This document shows, in pieces, positions 20,801 to 29,567 of a stretch of DNA of 64,000 bases. The stretch spans positions 19,498,044-19,562,043 of the forward strand of contig CM037460.1 in assembly GCA_021014325.1 (NCBI GenBank), in the 5' to 3' direction. Each line of letters opens with the position of its first letter. Position 1 is the stretch's first letter. Below the pieces are notes generated by a model, which was not told the DNA's origin, searched no databases, and was given only the letters and a program-made list of their open reading frames with translations. This stretch comes from Plazaster borealis. Taxonomy: Eukaryota > Echinodermata > Asteroidea > Forcipulatida > Labidiasteridae. Position numbers and translations under genes: made by a program.

Positions 20801-21357
20801 CGGCAGTAGAATAATAAGCAAGAAGAAGTTATCAAAGAACAAAATCTACCTAGCAAGTAGATATACACACGGTGTTACCGCAAACCAAATATATATTGAT
20901 ACCGCACCCAAGTTGACCTCACCATGCAATGCCTCAAATCCTATATGCCTTTACTTCAAAATGAAAACAAAAGCGCCAATTTCTTTTCTCATTCGTTTTG
21001 GGTAATGAAGTAATTTTTTTATCACTAACGCTTTGCTAACAGGTTATGCCAGAGCCGTACGAATCAATTGGTAACAGGGTCATGCGTCACTTCCGCCACG
21101 TGATCGACAGCACGGTACACTATTGGCTGCAGGGGAACCGGCTGGAGCTTGGGGAATCCTCGGGTCAAGTCTCGCTAGTCGGCAGTATCAGCGGTGAGCA
21201 TACGTCACACAGCACGCCCGAAACACTGGAGTCTGGGGGGTCCAAAGATGGTTCCTCACCGGAAGATAAACAGGAAGCCAAGGCGATCGAGCCGGGAACC
21301 AAGGACGACGAAGAAGAGGAAGACTCCTCGGCGTCATCAGAAGAGAAATCACCGTGA
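7914..21357 (+). CDS. Retropepsin-like aspartic protease domain protein (226 aa, four exons proposed)
   Basis: Proposed join: 7914-7941, 15203-15370, 19577-19746, 21043-21357. The last three exons are well supported by consensus acceptors and donors and by compatible phases; the first is tentative. The protein has a basic stretch (KLRKRRR, about residues 12-18), a strand leading into FMVDSGSDVV (catalytic-type Asp at about 70), and IGNRVMRHFRHVID at about 131-144, which occupies the place of the usual ILGRD..L motif of retropepsins. It ends in an acidic, Ser-rich tail (KDDEEEEDSSASS) and a stop at 21355. One D-S-G motif means a dimer would be needed for activity, as in retroviral-type proteases. 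No gag, RT or integrase is adjacent and there are introns, so this looks like a host gene rather than a retroelement. Substrate unknown. Introns hold many MITEs, an antisense copy of its own last exon (14335-14513) and a possible alternative first exon. Confidence 0.65.
8315..8450. mobile_element. Family O palindromic element, copy 1
   Basis: GGCCGAATTGGCGGCCACAG with CTACGGCTACGG at the left mirrors GTCGTAGCCGTAGC and GCCGCCAATTCGG at the right. About 135 bp, and likely folds back. A longer diverged relative lies at 50970-51278. Confidence 0.65.
8737..8952. mobile_element. Head-to-head pair of tRNA-derived SINEs (hairpin)
   Basis: Two arms of about 100 bp (8737-8845 minus, 8853-8952 plus) meet 5' end to 5' end with under 10 bp between them. 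Each arm has an A box (TAGCTCAGTTGGTAGAGC), an anticodon-arm-like CCGGC...GCCGG and a B-box region (GGTCGTTGGTACAAATCC), then a shared tail CAGTCAATTTGTCTTTG. The minus arm has a 7-base loop with GTT at the anticodon position, so it may descend from tRNA-Asn. The non-tRNA tail argues against a functional tRNA gene. Confidence 0.75.
9390..9980. other. GC-richer island with overlapping unassigned ORFs
   Basis: A locally CpG-rich stretch with open frames on both strands: 9430-9618 and 9597-9872 on +, 9390-9593 on -. The 91-residue + frame (start at 9597) contains RLIDLLKYVGHQ and looks protein-like, but no family was recognised and no splice structure is evident. It could be a decayed retroelement piece or a small gene. 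Confidence 0.25.
10142..10321 (+). mobile_element. Family D MITE, copy 1 (left end lost)
   Basis: Contains GCTTAAGCACAAAA, AAAATTATGCTTACC, TGTGACTGGTATC and GCAGCTCTATGAAATT, the core of family D. The GGGCCC left end is missing. It is followed by a 22-bp spacer that is repeated after copy 2. Confidence 0.75.
10344..10536 (+). mobile_element. Family D MITE, copy 2
   Basis: Full-length at about 193 bp: GGGCCCAATTTCATAGAG at the left and its imperfect complement at the right. The GCTTAAGCA/TGCTTAAGC motifs near each end are inverted. Flanked by CAG and CTG. Confidence 0.85.
10562..11255. other. Intergenic, nothing recognised
   Basis: AT-rich; short ORFs here have no recognisable domain or splice context. 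Confidence 0.45.
11256..11676. mobile_element. 420-bp element with AGGGG(T/C)CATTCAGAATAGTC termini
   Basis: The left end AGGGGTCATTCAGAATAG is mirrored by CTATTCTGAATGGCCCCT at the right, giving inverted repeats of at least 25 bp that continue imperfectly through TTTCGAAATT. No ORF with a domain. Single copy in this window. Confidence 0.7.
11730..11819. repeat. (TTG)30 microsatellite
   Basis: Ninety bases of uninterrupted TTG. The purity suggests recent expansion. Frames across it give polyLeu or polyCys, neither credible as coding. Confidence 0.95.
11990..12310. repeat. Two tandem copies of a 160-bp hairpin-containing unit
   Basis: Units at about 11990-12145 and 12150-12310 share ACCGGCTTCGTTGTCACA, CTCTTGGACAGTACAACAA, TTGTCCTTTCACACGAGG and CTCTCGTGTGAAA. 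Within each unit CCTTTCACACGAGG and CTCTCGTGTGAAAGG are inverted. The 141-residue ORF across both merely reads the repeat. Confidence 0.75.
12320..13500. other. Intron sequence, no repeat recognised
   Basis: Unassigned stretch inside the proposed first intron of the retropepsin-like gene. It includes a CpG-rich patch at about 12800-12960. No convincing exon. Confidence 0.4.
13502..13905 (-). mobile_element. Family B MITE, copy 2
   Basis: Starts TTAAGGGATTGTATACG and ends near CGTATACAGACCCTGTAT; the right terminus is degraded. The central hairpin GAAACGTTGCTGTCAGTAACGC is intact. Confidence 0.8.
13915..14158. repeat. Family G repeat, copy 2
   Basis: The best-preserved copy: CCGGGTCAGAATTGACCCGG, GGGTCAGGCTGACCCGG and ATTCTGACCCAGAAATGGGT show serial inverted units. 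Begins at ACTCCAAAACT and ends at TTTAGAGTGTG. Confidence 0.75.
14170..14334 (+). repeat. Family J repeat remnant
   Basis: Shares CCTGTTTACAAAAAGGGCAA, GCAAGATAGTA and CTTCATATCAAAAGTTG with the family J copies at 33290 and 59549. Truncated and diverged. Confidence 0.45.
14335..14513 (-). pseudogene. Antisense copy of the retropepsin-like gene's last exon and 3' UTR start
   Basis: The complement aligns with about 21232-21411, from GATGGTTCCTCACC through GAGCCGGGAACCAAGG, GCGTCATCAGAAGAGAAATC and ACAGGTCAGAGGTCAACAAG. Identity looks about 85 percent by eye. Indels break the frame relative to the real exon, so it is not coding. It lies inside the gene's first intron in opposite orientation, so the primary transcript would carry both arms of a long inverted repeat. 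It is probably a fragment of an inverted local duplication. Confidence 0.75.
14534..14745 (-). mobile_element. Family D-like MITE, copy 3
   Basis: AGCAGAAAATACTGCTTAGC at the left and CTTAGCACGTTTTTGTG...TACAATTGGGCCC at the right. The core GGCTGGTAATCTG is conserved. Diverged, about 210 bp. Confidence 0.6.
14960..15014. repeat. (TTTG)n simple repeat and G-run
   Basis: About ten TTTG units followed by a 12-base G homopolymer. Confidence 0.85.
15203..15370 (+). CDS. Retropepsin-like gene, exon 2
   Basis: Acceptor TTTTTTTCAAATTAG, donor CGAAG|GTGAGT. Frame (after two leading bases) gives 55 codons including KLRKRRRIEELEAEV and YDFLCIQATLKSNK, then one base of a split Glu codon completed in exon 3. 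The strand pattern before the DSG motif fits the N-terminal sheet of a retropepsin. Confidence 0.7.
15423..15804 (+). mobile_element. Family Q MITE
   Basis: TTAAAGGAGCACATTGCCTT at the left is mirrored by AAGGCAATGTGCCCCTTTAG at the right; about 380 bp, located 50 bp downstream of exon 2. Uses the same TTAA-AGG end as families A, B, C, K and L, with an unrelated core. A single copy here. Confidence 0.8.
15856..16048 (+). mobile_element. Family D MITE, copy 4
   Basis: GGGCCCAATATTATGGAGC to CTCTATGAAATTAGGCCC; about 193 bp, flanked by CTG on both sides. A CTG/CAG-type 3-bp target duplication would fit a Harbinger-like element, but this is inference. Confidence 0.85.
16589..16706 (+). CDS. Possible alternative first exon of the retropepsin-like gene
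   Basis: ATG in a near-ideal context (GTGTCCACCATGG) opens 39 codons starting MAVPITVPPKEIQQLF, then CACG|GTGAGC, a good donor in phase 1. Phase 1 is what exon 3 (19577) needs. If used, it would replace exon 2 and give a shorter N-terminus before the DSG motif. The stretch has coding-like base choice and no repeat match. It could instead be an unrelated exon. Confidence 0.3.
17391..17584. repeat. Minisatellite, GGGGGCGACTTTGT-type units
   Basis: About ten units of 15-20 bp, each with GGGCGACTTTGT (one with GGGCGACTCTGT), length-variable through added G and AGTG. The last two units are tandem duplicates. Strong G asymmetry on the + strand. The Pro/Ser/Lys-rich minus ORF is a shadow. Confidence 0.9.
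17880..18010 (-). repeat. Dispersed repeat with histone-type 3' stem-loop, copy 1
   Basis: On the minus strand, in order: a hairpin GAGCAG...CTGTTC followed by GAAACGTCGAGACC (18008-17977); the 16-mer GGCTCTTTTCAGAGCC (17971-17956); nine bases on, CAAAAAGAGA (17946-17937). The 16-mer is exactly the consensus replication-dependent histone stem-loop and the purine block sits where the histone downstream element should. No histone codons precede it. The last 90 bases resemble 53948-54035. Confidence 0.6.
18234..18305 (+). mobile_element. LINE 3'-end remnant
   Basis: Contains GAACACCCAG and GGGTGGATATGTGCGCATTA followed by an ATT-rich tail, the same 3' terminus as the LINE at 54727-55486. A severely 5'-truncated insertion. 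Confidence 0.75.
18453..18718 (-). mobile_element. Family E MITE, copy 2
   Basis: Inverse orientation to 2073-2360: shares GCTTAAGCGTAAGCGTATTT, GGTTAGCAAGAAAATTAGGC and GCGCAGTAAGCACACGG. Ends CTCTATAAAATTGGGA. Confidence 0.7.
18763..18955 (+). mobile_element. Family D MITE, copy 5
   Basis: 193 bp, GGGCCCAATATCATAGAGC to GCTCTATGAAATTGGGCCC, well preserved. 44 bp after family E copy 2. Confidence 0.9.
19338..19440 (-). mobile_element. tRNA-Leu-derived SINE
   Basis: The minus strand reads as a tRNA-Leu-like molecule: acceptor CCACGAG / TCGTGG, anticodon loop CTCAAGC with CAA, a long variable arm and the B box GGTTCGAGTCC. It is followed by CACTTTGTCATTGAGCAAG, a SINE body rather than tRNA flank. 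The A-box region is weak and its 5' part is partly duplicated. Confidence 0.7.
19577..19746 (+). CDS. Retropepsin-like gene, exon 3 (DSG motif)
   Basis: Acceptor TTCTTTTTAG, donor GAG|GTAAGT. Encodes FMVDSGSDVVTARQEILDQL and the following strands up to QEAEIE. Enters in phase 1 and leaves in phase 0. This exon holds the active-site-type motif. Confidence 0.75.
19786..20164 (+). mobile_element. Family L MITE, copy 1
   Basis: TTAAAGGAACATTACAGAAT to CAGTTCTGTAACGTTCCTTT(AA); about 379 bp, in intron 3 just after exon 3. Nearly identical to 40879-41252, so one of the youngest families here. Confidence 0.9.
20525..20562 (+). repeat. Penelope-like terminal hairpin with GAAAC box
   Basis: GATGA, then stem GACTAG/CTAGTC, then GAAACGTTGAGACC. 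It matches in layout the motif at 18008-17977 (minus). Such hairpin-plus-GAAAC motifs are known from Penelope-like element termini that carry hammerhead ribozymes. The conserved CU of the CUGAUGA box is absent, so an active ribozyme is unlikely. Confidence 0.45.
20563..20880 (+). mobile_element. Family I repeat, copy 1, with internal duplication
   Basis: Shares CACTCCGC, CGATTTCCTAC, CCGCCCAGG, TCCCGAATTCCGAA and ACAAAATCTAC..AGCAAGTAGAT with 41305-41546 and 47634-47845. Here the 3' half is duplicated in tandem (about 20658-20757 and 20758-20865). Confidence 0.7.
21043..21357 (+). CDS. Retropepsin-like gene, last exon
   Basis: Acceptor TTTGCTAACAG, phase 0, 104 codons plus TGA. Starts VMPEPYESIGNRVMRHFRHV, the C-terminal part of the domain, and ends in a disordered acidic tail. 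The stop lies in GTGACGTCAC. The tail and early 3' UTR are duplicated in antisense at 14335-14513. Confidence 0.75.
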   Translation, partial: VMPEPYESIGNRVMRHFRHVIDSTVHYWLQGNRLELGESSGQVSLVGSISGEHTSHSTPETLESGGSKDGSSPEDKQEAKAIEPGTKDDEEEEDSSASSEEKSP

Positions 21358-21976
21358 CGTCACAGGTCAGAGGTCAACAAGACTTAAAAGTCCCATTACC
21401 ATCACTGGGTGTTGTATGGTAAGCCGTATTCGAACAGCCGCGACATTTATAAACTTCTCATGGATGTATAAACGTAAAGCTATTTTAATTTTGTTTAAAA
21501 CCATTTTTGCTGCGCATTTCTGACGAGTCAATGATTTTAAGAAGATGAAGAAGAAGGACAAAAATGTTAGCTGGAACTCTACCTCCGCCGTGGTTTGATA
21601 GTTTCAAATCTAAGAATTAATTTGCATCAAAGTAGCCAAGTTATGGGTCAATCTGCTTTCGGCCATGCGAATTCTTCTAACTTTTTTTATCTCTCAAACC
21701 ATTGGTTGTTCACGTGCCAAAGTAAAGACAAATTAGAAACATGTTGCATTTCTTTTGGATGTCGGGTAGCCATTTTACCTTGATCCAGATTCAAAATATT
21801 TCTTACACAATACTTGCAAATATAGGCCTAAGCCAGTTGACCATGTTGATACTGATGATTATGACTTCAAGGCAGTGCGGATTGAGTTAATTTGTATTTG
21901 TTGAAGGTGGGGTCATAGATTGGGGTGTTTTGTCAACGTAATGCTGATTGATATGCTAAATTATAAAGAAAGGTAC

Positions 21977-21982
21977 AATAAA
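21977..21982 (+). terminator. Polyadenylation signal AATAAA
   Basis: First canonical AATAAA after the retropepsin-like stop codon; gives a 3' UTR of about 640 nt. Confidence 0.5.
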
Positions 21983-22169
21983 AGTTATATGTAAAAGTTT
22001 CAGCTGAATACAGTGTCTACTTGCTGAGAAAACAGCAAAAACACCGTACTTTCACACTGACGCCGAATCCATCCACGTTTAGTGGGTGACAGCGGGTACC
22101 AACCGCATCTATGGCCGCCGCATGCGCGAAAGCACCCCAGAAATTTAAAAAACGATTCGTGCATGACTC

Positions 22170-22340
22170 GTTTCTCAGATGCAAATGATTTTGGGTAAAG
22201 AAAATCCAAACCATATTACTTTGATTCTTAAAAAAAGTGTTTACTATCAACAGCTGCAGTGCTTCTCACAAGTTAAGTTTGTATTGTCGTTAATTTTGTT
22301 GGAGTATACTTTAATACCAATCTATGACCCTGCCTTTAAG
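22170..22340 (+). mobile_element. Diverged TTAA-type MITE remnant
   Basis: TCGTTTCTCAGATGCAAATG, TACTATCAACAGCTGCAGTG, CACAAGTTAAGTTT and a CCTTTAA end recall the right half of families A and B. The left half is lost. Confidence 0.45.
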
Positions 22341-22344
22341 ATTC

Positions 22345-25300
22345 TAACGGGCTGGGCAATGACTGAGGTAGCGGAAGATGCAACCTCACTTTCGTAGTCA
22401 CTGTAAACAATTTTGTTTGTTTCATACCTGAATTTTGAAAGGTGATACTTGCCTTTTCATTGGAAGCACTTTTGAATTCAGAATGGGACTGTTTTGCAGT
22501 TGCAGCATTTCATTTTCTTTTGCGCGATTCGTTAAATACAGACTCGTCAGTTGAAGCGGTGTGTTTTTTTAACACCCGAGGTTTTTATAATTTAAAAAAA
22601 ATTATAGTGTTAACGATAAACACTTTAGGTGTGACACTACGGTACTATAGCATGCACCATCATTTTCATTTTTGTTTCCGACTGCGGGTCGTGTCAACTA
22701 TGAAGTTGGTGCTATTTGGACACCCGCGGTGTAGAAACGACGTGGGACATCATCCAATAGTCAGTACTATTTACAAGAGTGTCTAAGTAACACCGTAAAT
22801 AACAATGCGGTGTTTTCATTGTTGCATTCCTCCAAAACAAAAAAACAAAAAAACAAAACACATCTGGTTGATAGACGTTGAAATGGACGCTTTTTAATGA
22901 GAGACGTTTTTTAAAAAACTTTTTTAATGACTGTGTTAAAATGAATGCCTTATCTGTGTGTTCGGTTGATAATTTTGTCCTTTACGTCGTCGGCATTTCG
23001 TTTAAAATACTTCCTCGTAATGTTGTTTTGTTTCCTTCAAGGAAACCATTGGTCTACTTAAACAGTGTTCTCAAGTTCGTATTTGTTTTCCTTTTTTATT
23101 TCTCTTCTTTCAAGTTAAGTATCAATTGACATAGAAGACCATTTTTGGAATGTGAGAAGATTTTGGTGAAGATTTTTTGCCAGAAAATGCCTTTTTATTG
23201 AGATTTATTCAAAGTTGCGGGTGTGAGGAGAGGAACAACTGTGTAGCCGCACGTCAATGCGCTGTTGATACCACGACAGCATGCTGTATTATGTAAGGCC
23301 GTCAATGGTAACCTGTTTGCGTCTTGACTTAAGGCTAGTATTTCTATGAGGTTCACTACTCGTGGACAGAATAATTGTGCGGCATTTATTTAAGAAAACC
23401 AGAGAGACCAAAGATTTATATATACAATGCAGTAGGTCTTACGAACGATGTGCATAAAAGAAGTTTCACTTTGCAGAAACGTTTATTTATTTCTACTTAT
23501 ATTTTGTGTGTACCTTCCGTTGTTACGTGTTTAAGTCGTTCACCTGACACAGGACAGAACTGTGGCTCACGAAAGTCGTTTGATTGGTCGATGCTTGTAT
23601 CCGGTTCCGGTTATTTGGAATCGATTCTCGGATCTTACAATCATGAGCGAAATGTCATTACAAATTTTAACAATAGCATTAAGTACTTCGTACTCATCGG
23701 CAAGCTCTTTAAGAATCTATTGTATTAAAGGTCTCACCTTCCAAAAAAAAAAATCAATTTCACGACCACAAGAAAACTGATAGGATCGATACTAGTGCCG
23801 GAATCGATTCTTGGATTTCAGTGAGCGAAAATGTGTTTAAAGGTAATTCTCACCTTCCAATGAAATGACAGTTTCCGCTATTAGTTGACGCCTCAACTAA
23901 TTATATGTAAACTGTTTACAAAATGTAAAGCTGCCTTCCGAAATAGATCAACAGTATTGTGTCGACGGAGCCTTGCAAAGCTTCTCTTCCTTCCAAAATG
24001 AGTTTTGAAAAGACCGGGCGGTGGCGCCCTTCATTGAGTGAATGATAATAATAGTTTTTTTGTGTGTACACCACCGTTGAGTTTTCCAAGGTCTTTAATT
24101 CCCATACAGTTTGACGGCACTGTGCCAGCATAGGGTAATCCTGTGCTGAATAACTTTCCTCATATAACCAAAGAAAAGATTCATTTCTTCTCTGACTTAT
24201 GAAAAATGTGTGTTTCAATTATTGATACTATATCGCAGTCTAAAGAACATACATTTCAAAACAATAATATTATAAAAAAAAATATAGCTTTTCCATGACG
24301 AAAAGTCTTGTTACCATTTTGCGTATTTAAATTTGAACTATTATAATTTTAGAACGAGCAAGTTTGAACCCAATATTTTTACAATTTGTAAAGTGGCGTG
24401 TGACTCTAGTATTCTGAACAATGGACCAATTATTTAATACATTAATTGTTTTGTTAAACAGGGGTTTTATCATTTTTATGATGCGTTTTATGTTTCTTTA
24501 TCATAGAAAAAAGAGCAGGTTGCGTTTTTACATGATGACTCAGAAATATCAATGAATTGTCTTGGTTAAGATGTAGACACTTATTTCATCAATTACCTGT
24601 GCGTTTTAAGATTATTGAAACTTTGTCAATTTCGTTTACCATAAACTTTTAATTTCCTTATTACGTTTTTAACCCGTCACTTTAAATTTTAGCAAAGATT
24701 TTTAAGAACAAAATCAGCATAGCTCGGGAAACCTAAAGGATTTGGCGTCAGGGATGATATTAGTTGTAATATTAATTTCATATGAATAACGTTTTGCATT
24801 TGGATGTAAAATGCCCGATGAACTTGGGTTTTAAATATAAAAGGAATTATTAGCTTTCCTGTTTAAGAAACGTTTACAATAATTAAAAAGAAAATGCAAT
24901 TCGCTTGAGTGGACGGTCCAGCTGTTTACAACTGTTTCGTGAAAAATGTATCATTGCGAGTGCAATGACGTTATAAATACTAATACATACAACAGCCGTT
25001 GTCACAAAATGAATAACTATAACGATTAAAAACGAATAATTATGTTACTATTTTTAGATTATCCATAATGGCGAGAGTCCTGATGTTAAAGGCATGTTGA
25101 AATGTAATAAGTGTATTATGTGATTGCCAAAATAATATAACGAAAATGTAAATCGTTATAAGGAGACAAAAATATCCACCGTGTACAATTTGTATATTTA
25201 GAATCACCCAGTATTTTAGCTTCGACTTTGAAAGGCAAACAAACAAAAAACTCATGGAAAATCTGATGATTAGATTTACAAAGATTTAAAATCGATATCC

Positions 25301-28300
25301 TTAATTAATAATACTGAAAAGGAAAAAAATCAATAACTCCTGTACAAAATTATTGTATAAAAATAATTAAAGAGGAATTTTCACTGGGGTATTTACCTTG
25401 CCCCAAACTCGTAACACGTACACTGCCATTCCAGAGCCTCTTGTATTCAGTAACGTATACTCCAATAAATGTTAGAAGAAAAAAAGTACTGCATTTTTTG
25501 AAGTTTTCTGTGAGAAATAAATTGTAACATTTTGGGGTGTTGTTTGGTGTTTGGGGTGTCCTTTTTATTAGTGTCTAAAAAAAGCAAAACCTATAGTTAT
25601 TAATTATGCAATTTGTATAGTCTAGATTAAAAGCCCAAAATAACTATATCTATCATTGAATATGCATTTCGCTTGGAATCAAGTACAATAATGAATTAAT
25701 TTACCAAAGGGGGTGGGGCGGCTTAGTTTTTAATTAAGCCTAACCAACGAAGATAATTGGATACACCGAAGACGTTGGTGGCAGTAGACCAAACAACCAT
25801 GTTCCCCCAGTGACGTAAGTCTATGTTTTATCTGCTGCCATCTAGCGCACGTGAAACTATAGGCCCTTATATTATAATCAATAACATTTGCCCTGATCAG
25901 TACTCATCATAATATAAATAGCAATTCAAACATGACGTGCCCGTTTGTAAATAATAACTGAATAAGAAACCCTTACTATCAGACCATTACGTCGTCACAA
26001 TGCATGCAATTTGTATTTCTAAACAAGTGTAATTTTAAGTCCAGGACCCCTAACTTTTACAGAGTAGCCATGTTGGAACTCCTGAAAATAAAACACGTGT
26101 ATTATAAATCACTCTCCCAAGATTCATTTGAATTCGGTCGTAATGGCCTTATAGTTAGGCTTATGGTCGTATTATACAATTTCGAAATGATGACCTAATT
26201 TACATATTGATGACCTAATTTACATATTGATGACCTGATTTACATATTTATGACCTGATTTACATAAGTACCGTATTATTTATACTAACTGTTCTTAAAT
26301 TTGTCCAAATTTAGCAGCAATCCTGATTCCCATGGGGAAATTAAATTTTTAAGATCATTGTTGTACTCGTACTTGTGCACACATGCTTATATAAAACACT
26401 CGATGTCAGTTTAGCTAGCTGTAGAGTATTTAAAAAAGACAATAGTGTTCGGATTAAACATGACGTCGTCAAAGACATAAAAAAACTATGCTAAAACTTA
26501 ATCCGGGATCAAACGTCTAAATGCAAAATACTGATGCTTTAACTTTCAAACCCCGCTCGATACCCAAATGCTGGCAATGTGTAGTATGTTATATTTTAAA
26601 TGTCCAAATTAATAGTGAACGTGTAGACGTAAATAATGCTCTGAGTGTGGTCAAATCCGTAATACTTGGTGTTTTGTCATACTCGCCCTCTATCGGTGAT
26701 TCTTGGGTGTTTTAAGGGATTGTGGGTAATATTAATACCTATTTGCATAAACACTGTGACGTCCTGTAACGCATAACTATAATATGTACAATTGTATTAA
26801 GTCCAGAAAATATGAATAATTATTATGTGTGAAGCTGTGTTAGTATGGATTTAATCGTGCAAACAAGAAAATGGCTTTTTATGATTTCCTTCAGTTTACG
26901 AATGATAAGCCTAAGTAAAAGATTCAAATCTCAATAAGATGTGATTGCGCCCTATGGAAAAAAAAGCTGGCTAAAAACGTGTTCAAAATCAAGAGTTTGA
27001 TAAGGTTGTTGTTTATGAAATGGTTTTATGGACTATTGCATTTTAAAAAGATGTATCAAACCATAATAATTGTAAAAGCGTAAATGCTTTTGTTTGAGTT
27101 TAATCATCTTGTTTCATAGTTTCCATGGTTTAAAAAGAAACCTCTCAACGCTAAGAAATCCAACCTGTCGTTCGTATGGACATGACATACCATTTGTTTG
27201 GTCTATCCAATTTGATCTGAGGTAGCTAGGTGGTAGTGTATCGAATGTTCCAAAATAACAACGTGCAAAATATCAGAATGATTAGATACACACATAAAAA
27301 TTGAAAATGGACTGTTTCTGCTGCCACATTGTAAGTCTCAAAGTTCCCACTTGCCCCTTGCATGACCACAAGATGGCGCTGTTTGGTTTGAAGGATAACA
27401 ATCAATGTTTTATGTCTATTTTTTTTTACATAAATCCGGTAGCAATTATACCCTTAATTTGTATAATTATTTTTCTGTCATTTTTAACAAAATTTCTCAA
27501 TTCATCATCATTATGTTTGTATCGAATAACTCTAATAATTTTCTTTATGTGTTATTTTCTTCTGTCGCGCATTAACAAAAATAAACTGATGTTGGTTTTA
27601 AAAGGTCTCAATGCGATACATTGAAACTTCGCCGATTAAATCGCGAAAACAGATTGGTTGGAAGTAAACACTGACCGGTTGGGATCCCGCTTCGAAATAG
27701 CAATTACAACTCTGATTCTCATAAAGCATGTTGGGTACCAGATTATCTCACCAACCTCGGTGATTTGGAATTGACATGTGCATGATTGTATACACGAGGA
27801 GACGTTGTCAAAACTCGAGTGCATTTTGTTTCCCCACTCGGTTTCGAAGTATGTACAAATGAGGTTTGCAGTTTAATTTCACTGTTTACCTTTTTGTACA
27901 CTTGTGGGTGTTGTTGTTGTTGTTGTTGTTTGTTAGTGTTTTCCCATAAGAACTATTCTGGGACCGCATAGAATGCTCGTTACTTTGGTCGGTCAAGGAT
28001 CGAGCATACATGATCCGATTTCTGGTGTTGCGTTCAGTGTACTAATCGATACGGATTCGCAAAACATGCCAATTCTACCCTTGGCAATGCCGGTAAAACC
28101 GGGGTTTTTTTTCCCCGAATCGACTCGAGAAGAATTTGAAAAAATGTTACTTCTGTTGTCAGTATTATTTTTTTGTGTACTGCGTTCATTTTATTTTTTG
28201 TACTGATGTTTTTGAGGAGAAGATGTTTGTGAAGAAAATCTAAACTTATGCTTTCCTGTATGCATGCACGGTTAAGCGTTAAGCCTGTGACGTCATTACG

Positions 28301-29010
28301 TGGTTTGTCGGTCATGCGCAGATAAGTGCTGAAAAATGCTTTGTTAAGATGTATGCTTTTTCCAAGGGAGTGGGCATTGGTTATGTCGAGTTTGAACCTT
28401 TTCTCGTGATGTTTCACTTCATATAATAGTAATGTTTATGTATACGCGAGTCCGTTCGTACACCTTTCTACTTCGGAACGGCGCAACCTACGACCATTAC
28501 AATTGGTTCAGATATTAAAACAAAATCTAAGATGAGGAGTTCTGAAAAAGGGCGTAACTGATTAATGCTGTTTGCAAAAGTTTACTGGGTTCATTAATCG
28601 AGTTCGTGTCTTTCATGAAACGTCTCAATCCAAACAACCACGAAGGAACGATAAATGGATCCAAGCGGCCATTGGGGCTCAAGCATTGGGTTTGTCTGTG
28701 CATTAGGTCCACAGCAACATTCAAAATTGTATTAATACAATAATTAAGATGAAGAATACGAATATTTGTATTACGCTGGTGTCACAAAGTGATGCTCACG
28801 GTGCGATGAAAAACACATCAAGAAGAGTGAAAACATAGTAACAGTATAACAAACATGAATCAAACAGCGATATAATGAAAAGCAACACAGTGTTAAAACA
28901 AACAGATTTTACATCGTGTTCAAGACATTGCAATGGCGGTGGATGAATATAAACATTTTTCTCGTCAAGAAAGATGACAAGAAGGGTCAACCTTACCGCT
29001 TCTTTGTGGT
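22345..29010. other. 6.7-kb AT-rich, MITE-free intergenic block
   Basis: No copy of any MITE, SINE or LINE family of this window was found here, and no convincing exon. Contains an imperfect duplication around GGAATCGATTCT/GGATTT (23600-23740 and 23780-23870) and a minisatellite at 26188. Confidence 0.5.
26188..26267. repeat. Minisatellite, 20 bp x 4
   Basis: Unit TGATGACCTAATTTACATAT, four copies; the third and fourth have CTGATTT in place of CTAATTT. Confidence 0.95.
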
Positions 29011-29011
29011 G

Positions 29012-29522
29012 TACGGAGCTCTGGAAGTGCCATCCAACTTGTTGAGATCTTTAGATAATTTTCTGCAGGATGATGACATCATAAACGTAAGATGACGACA
29101 CCTTGAGATGATTTGTCTCGGGATGACGACATCTTGAAAGTAGAATGTCGTCTTCCTGATATATCTTATCTAGGGATGACGCCATCCTGAAAGTAGGATT
29201 TTGTCTTCCCAAGATAATCTATCTTGGGTTCTCGACAGTTTCAGGATGTCATCATCCCAAGATGAATTATCTCGGGAAGTCGACATTCTTCGTTCAAGAT
29301 GTCGTCACCCCGAGATAATTTATCTCGATGTTGAAATCTCACTTTCATGATGTCGACATCCTAAGGTAAAATATATCGCGAAGACGACATCTTACTTCAG
29401 GATGTCGTCATCCCGAGTAAAATCATCTCAAGATGTCGTCATTTTACGTTTTTGATGTCATTATCCTGCTGTAAATTATTTCGGGATCTCAACGTGTCGG
29501 ATGGCACTTCAAGAGCTCCGTA
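29012..29522. mobile_element. 510-bp MITE with GATGACGACATC subterminal arrays
   Basis: Inverted termini of about 38 bp: TACGGAGCTCTGGAAGTGCC at the left and GGCACTTCAAGAGCTCCGTA at the right, with a possible TA duplication. The interior alternates about nine GATGACGACATC / GATGTCGTCATC units with AGATAATTTATCTC-like palindromes. No ORF. Confidence 0.8.
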
Positions 29523-29567
29523 GTTGCCGATGTTGATCTCACGTTTCGGGCTCCTTTTTGTTCATAG

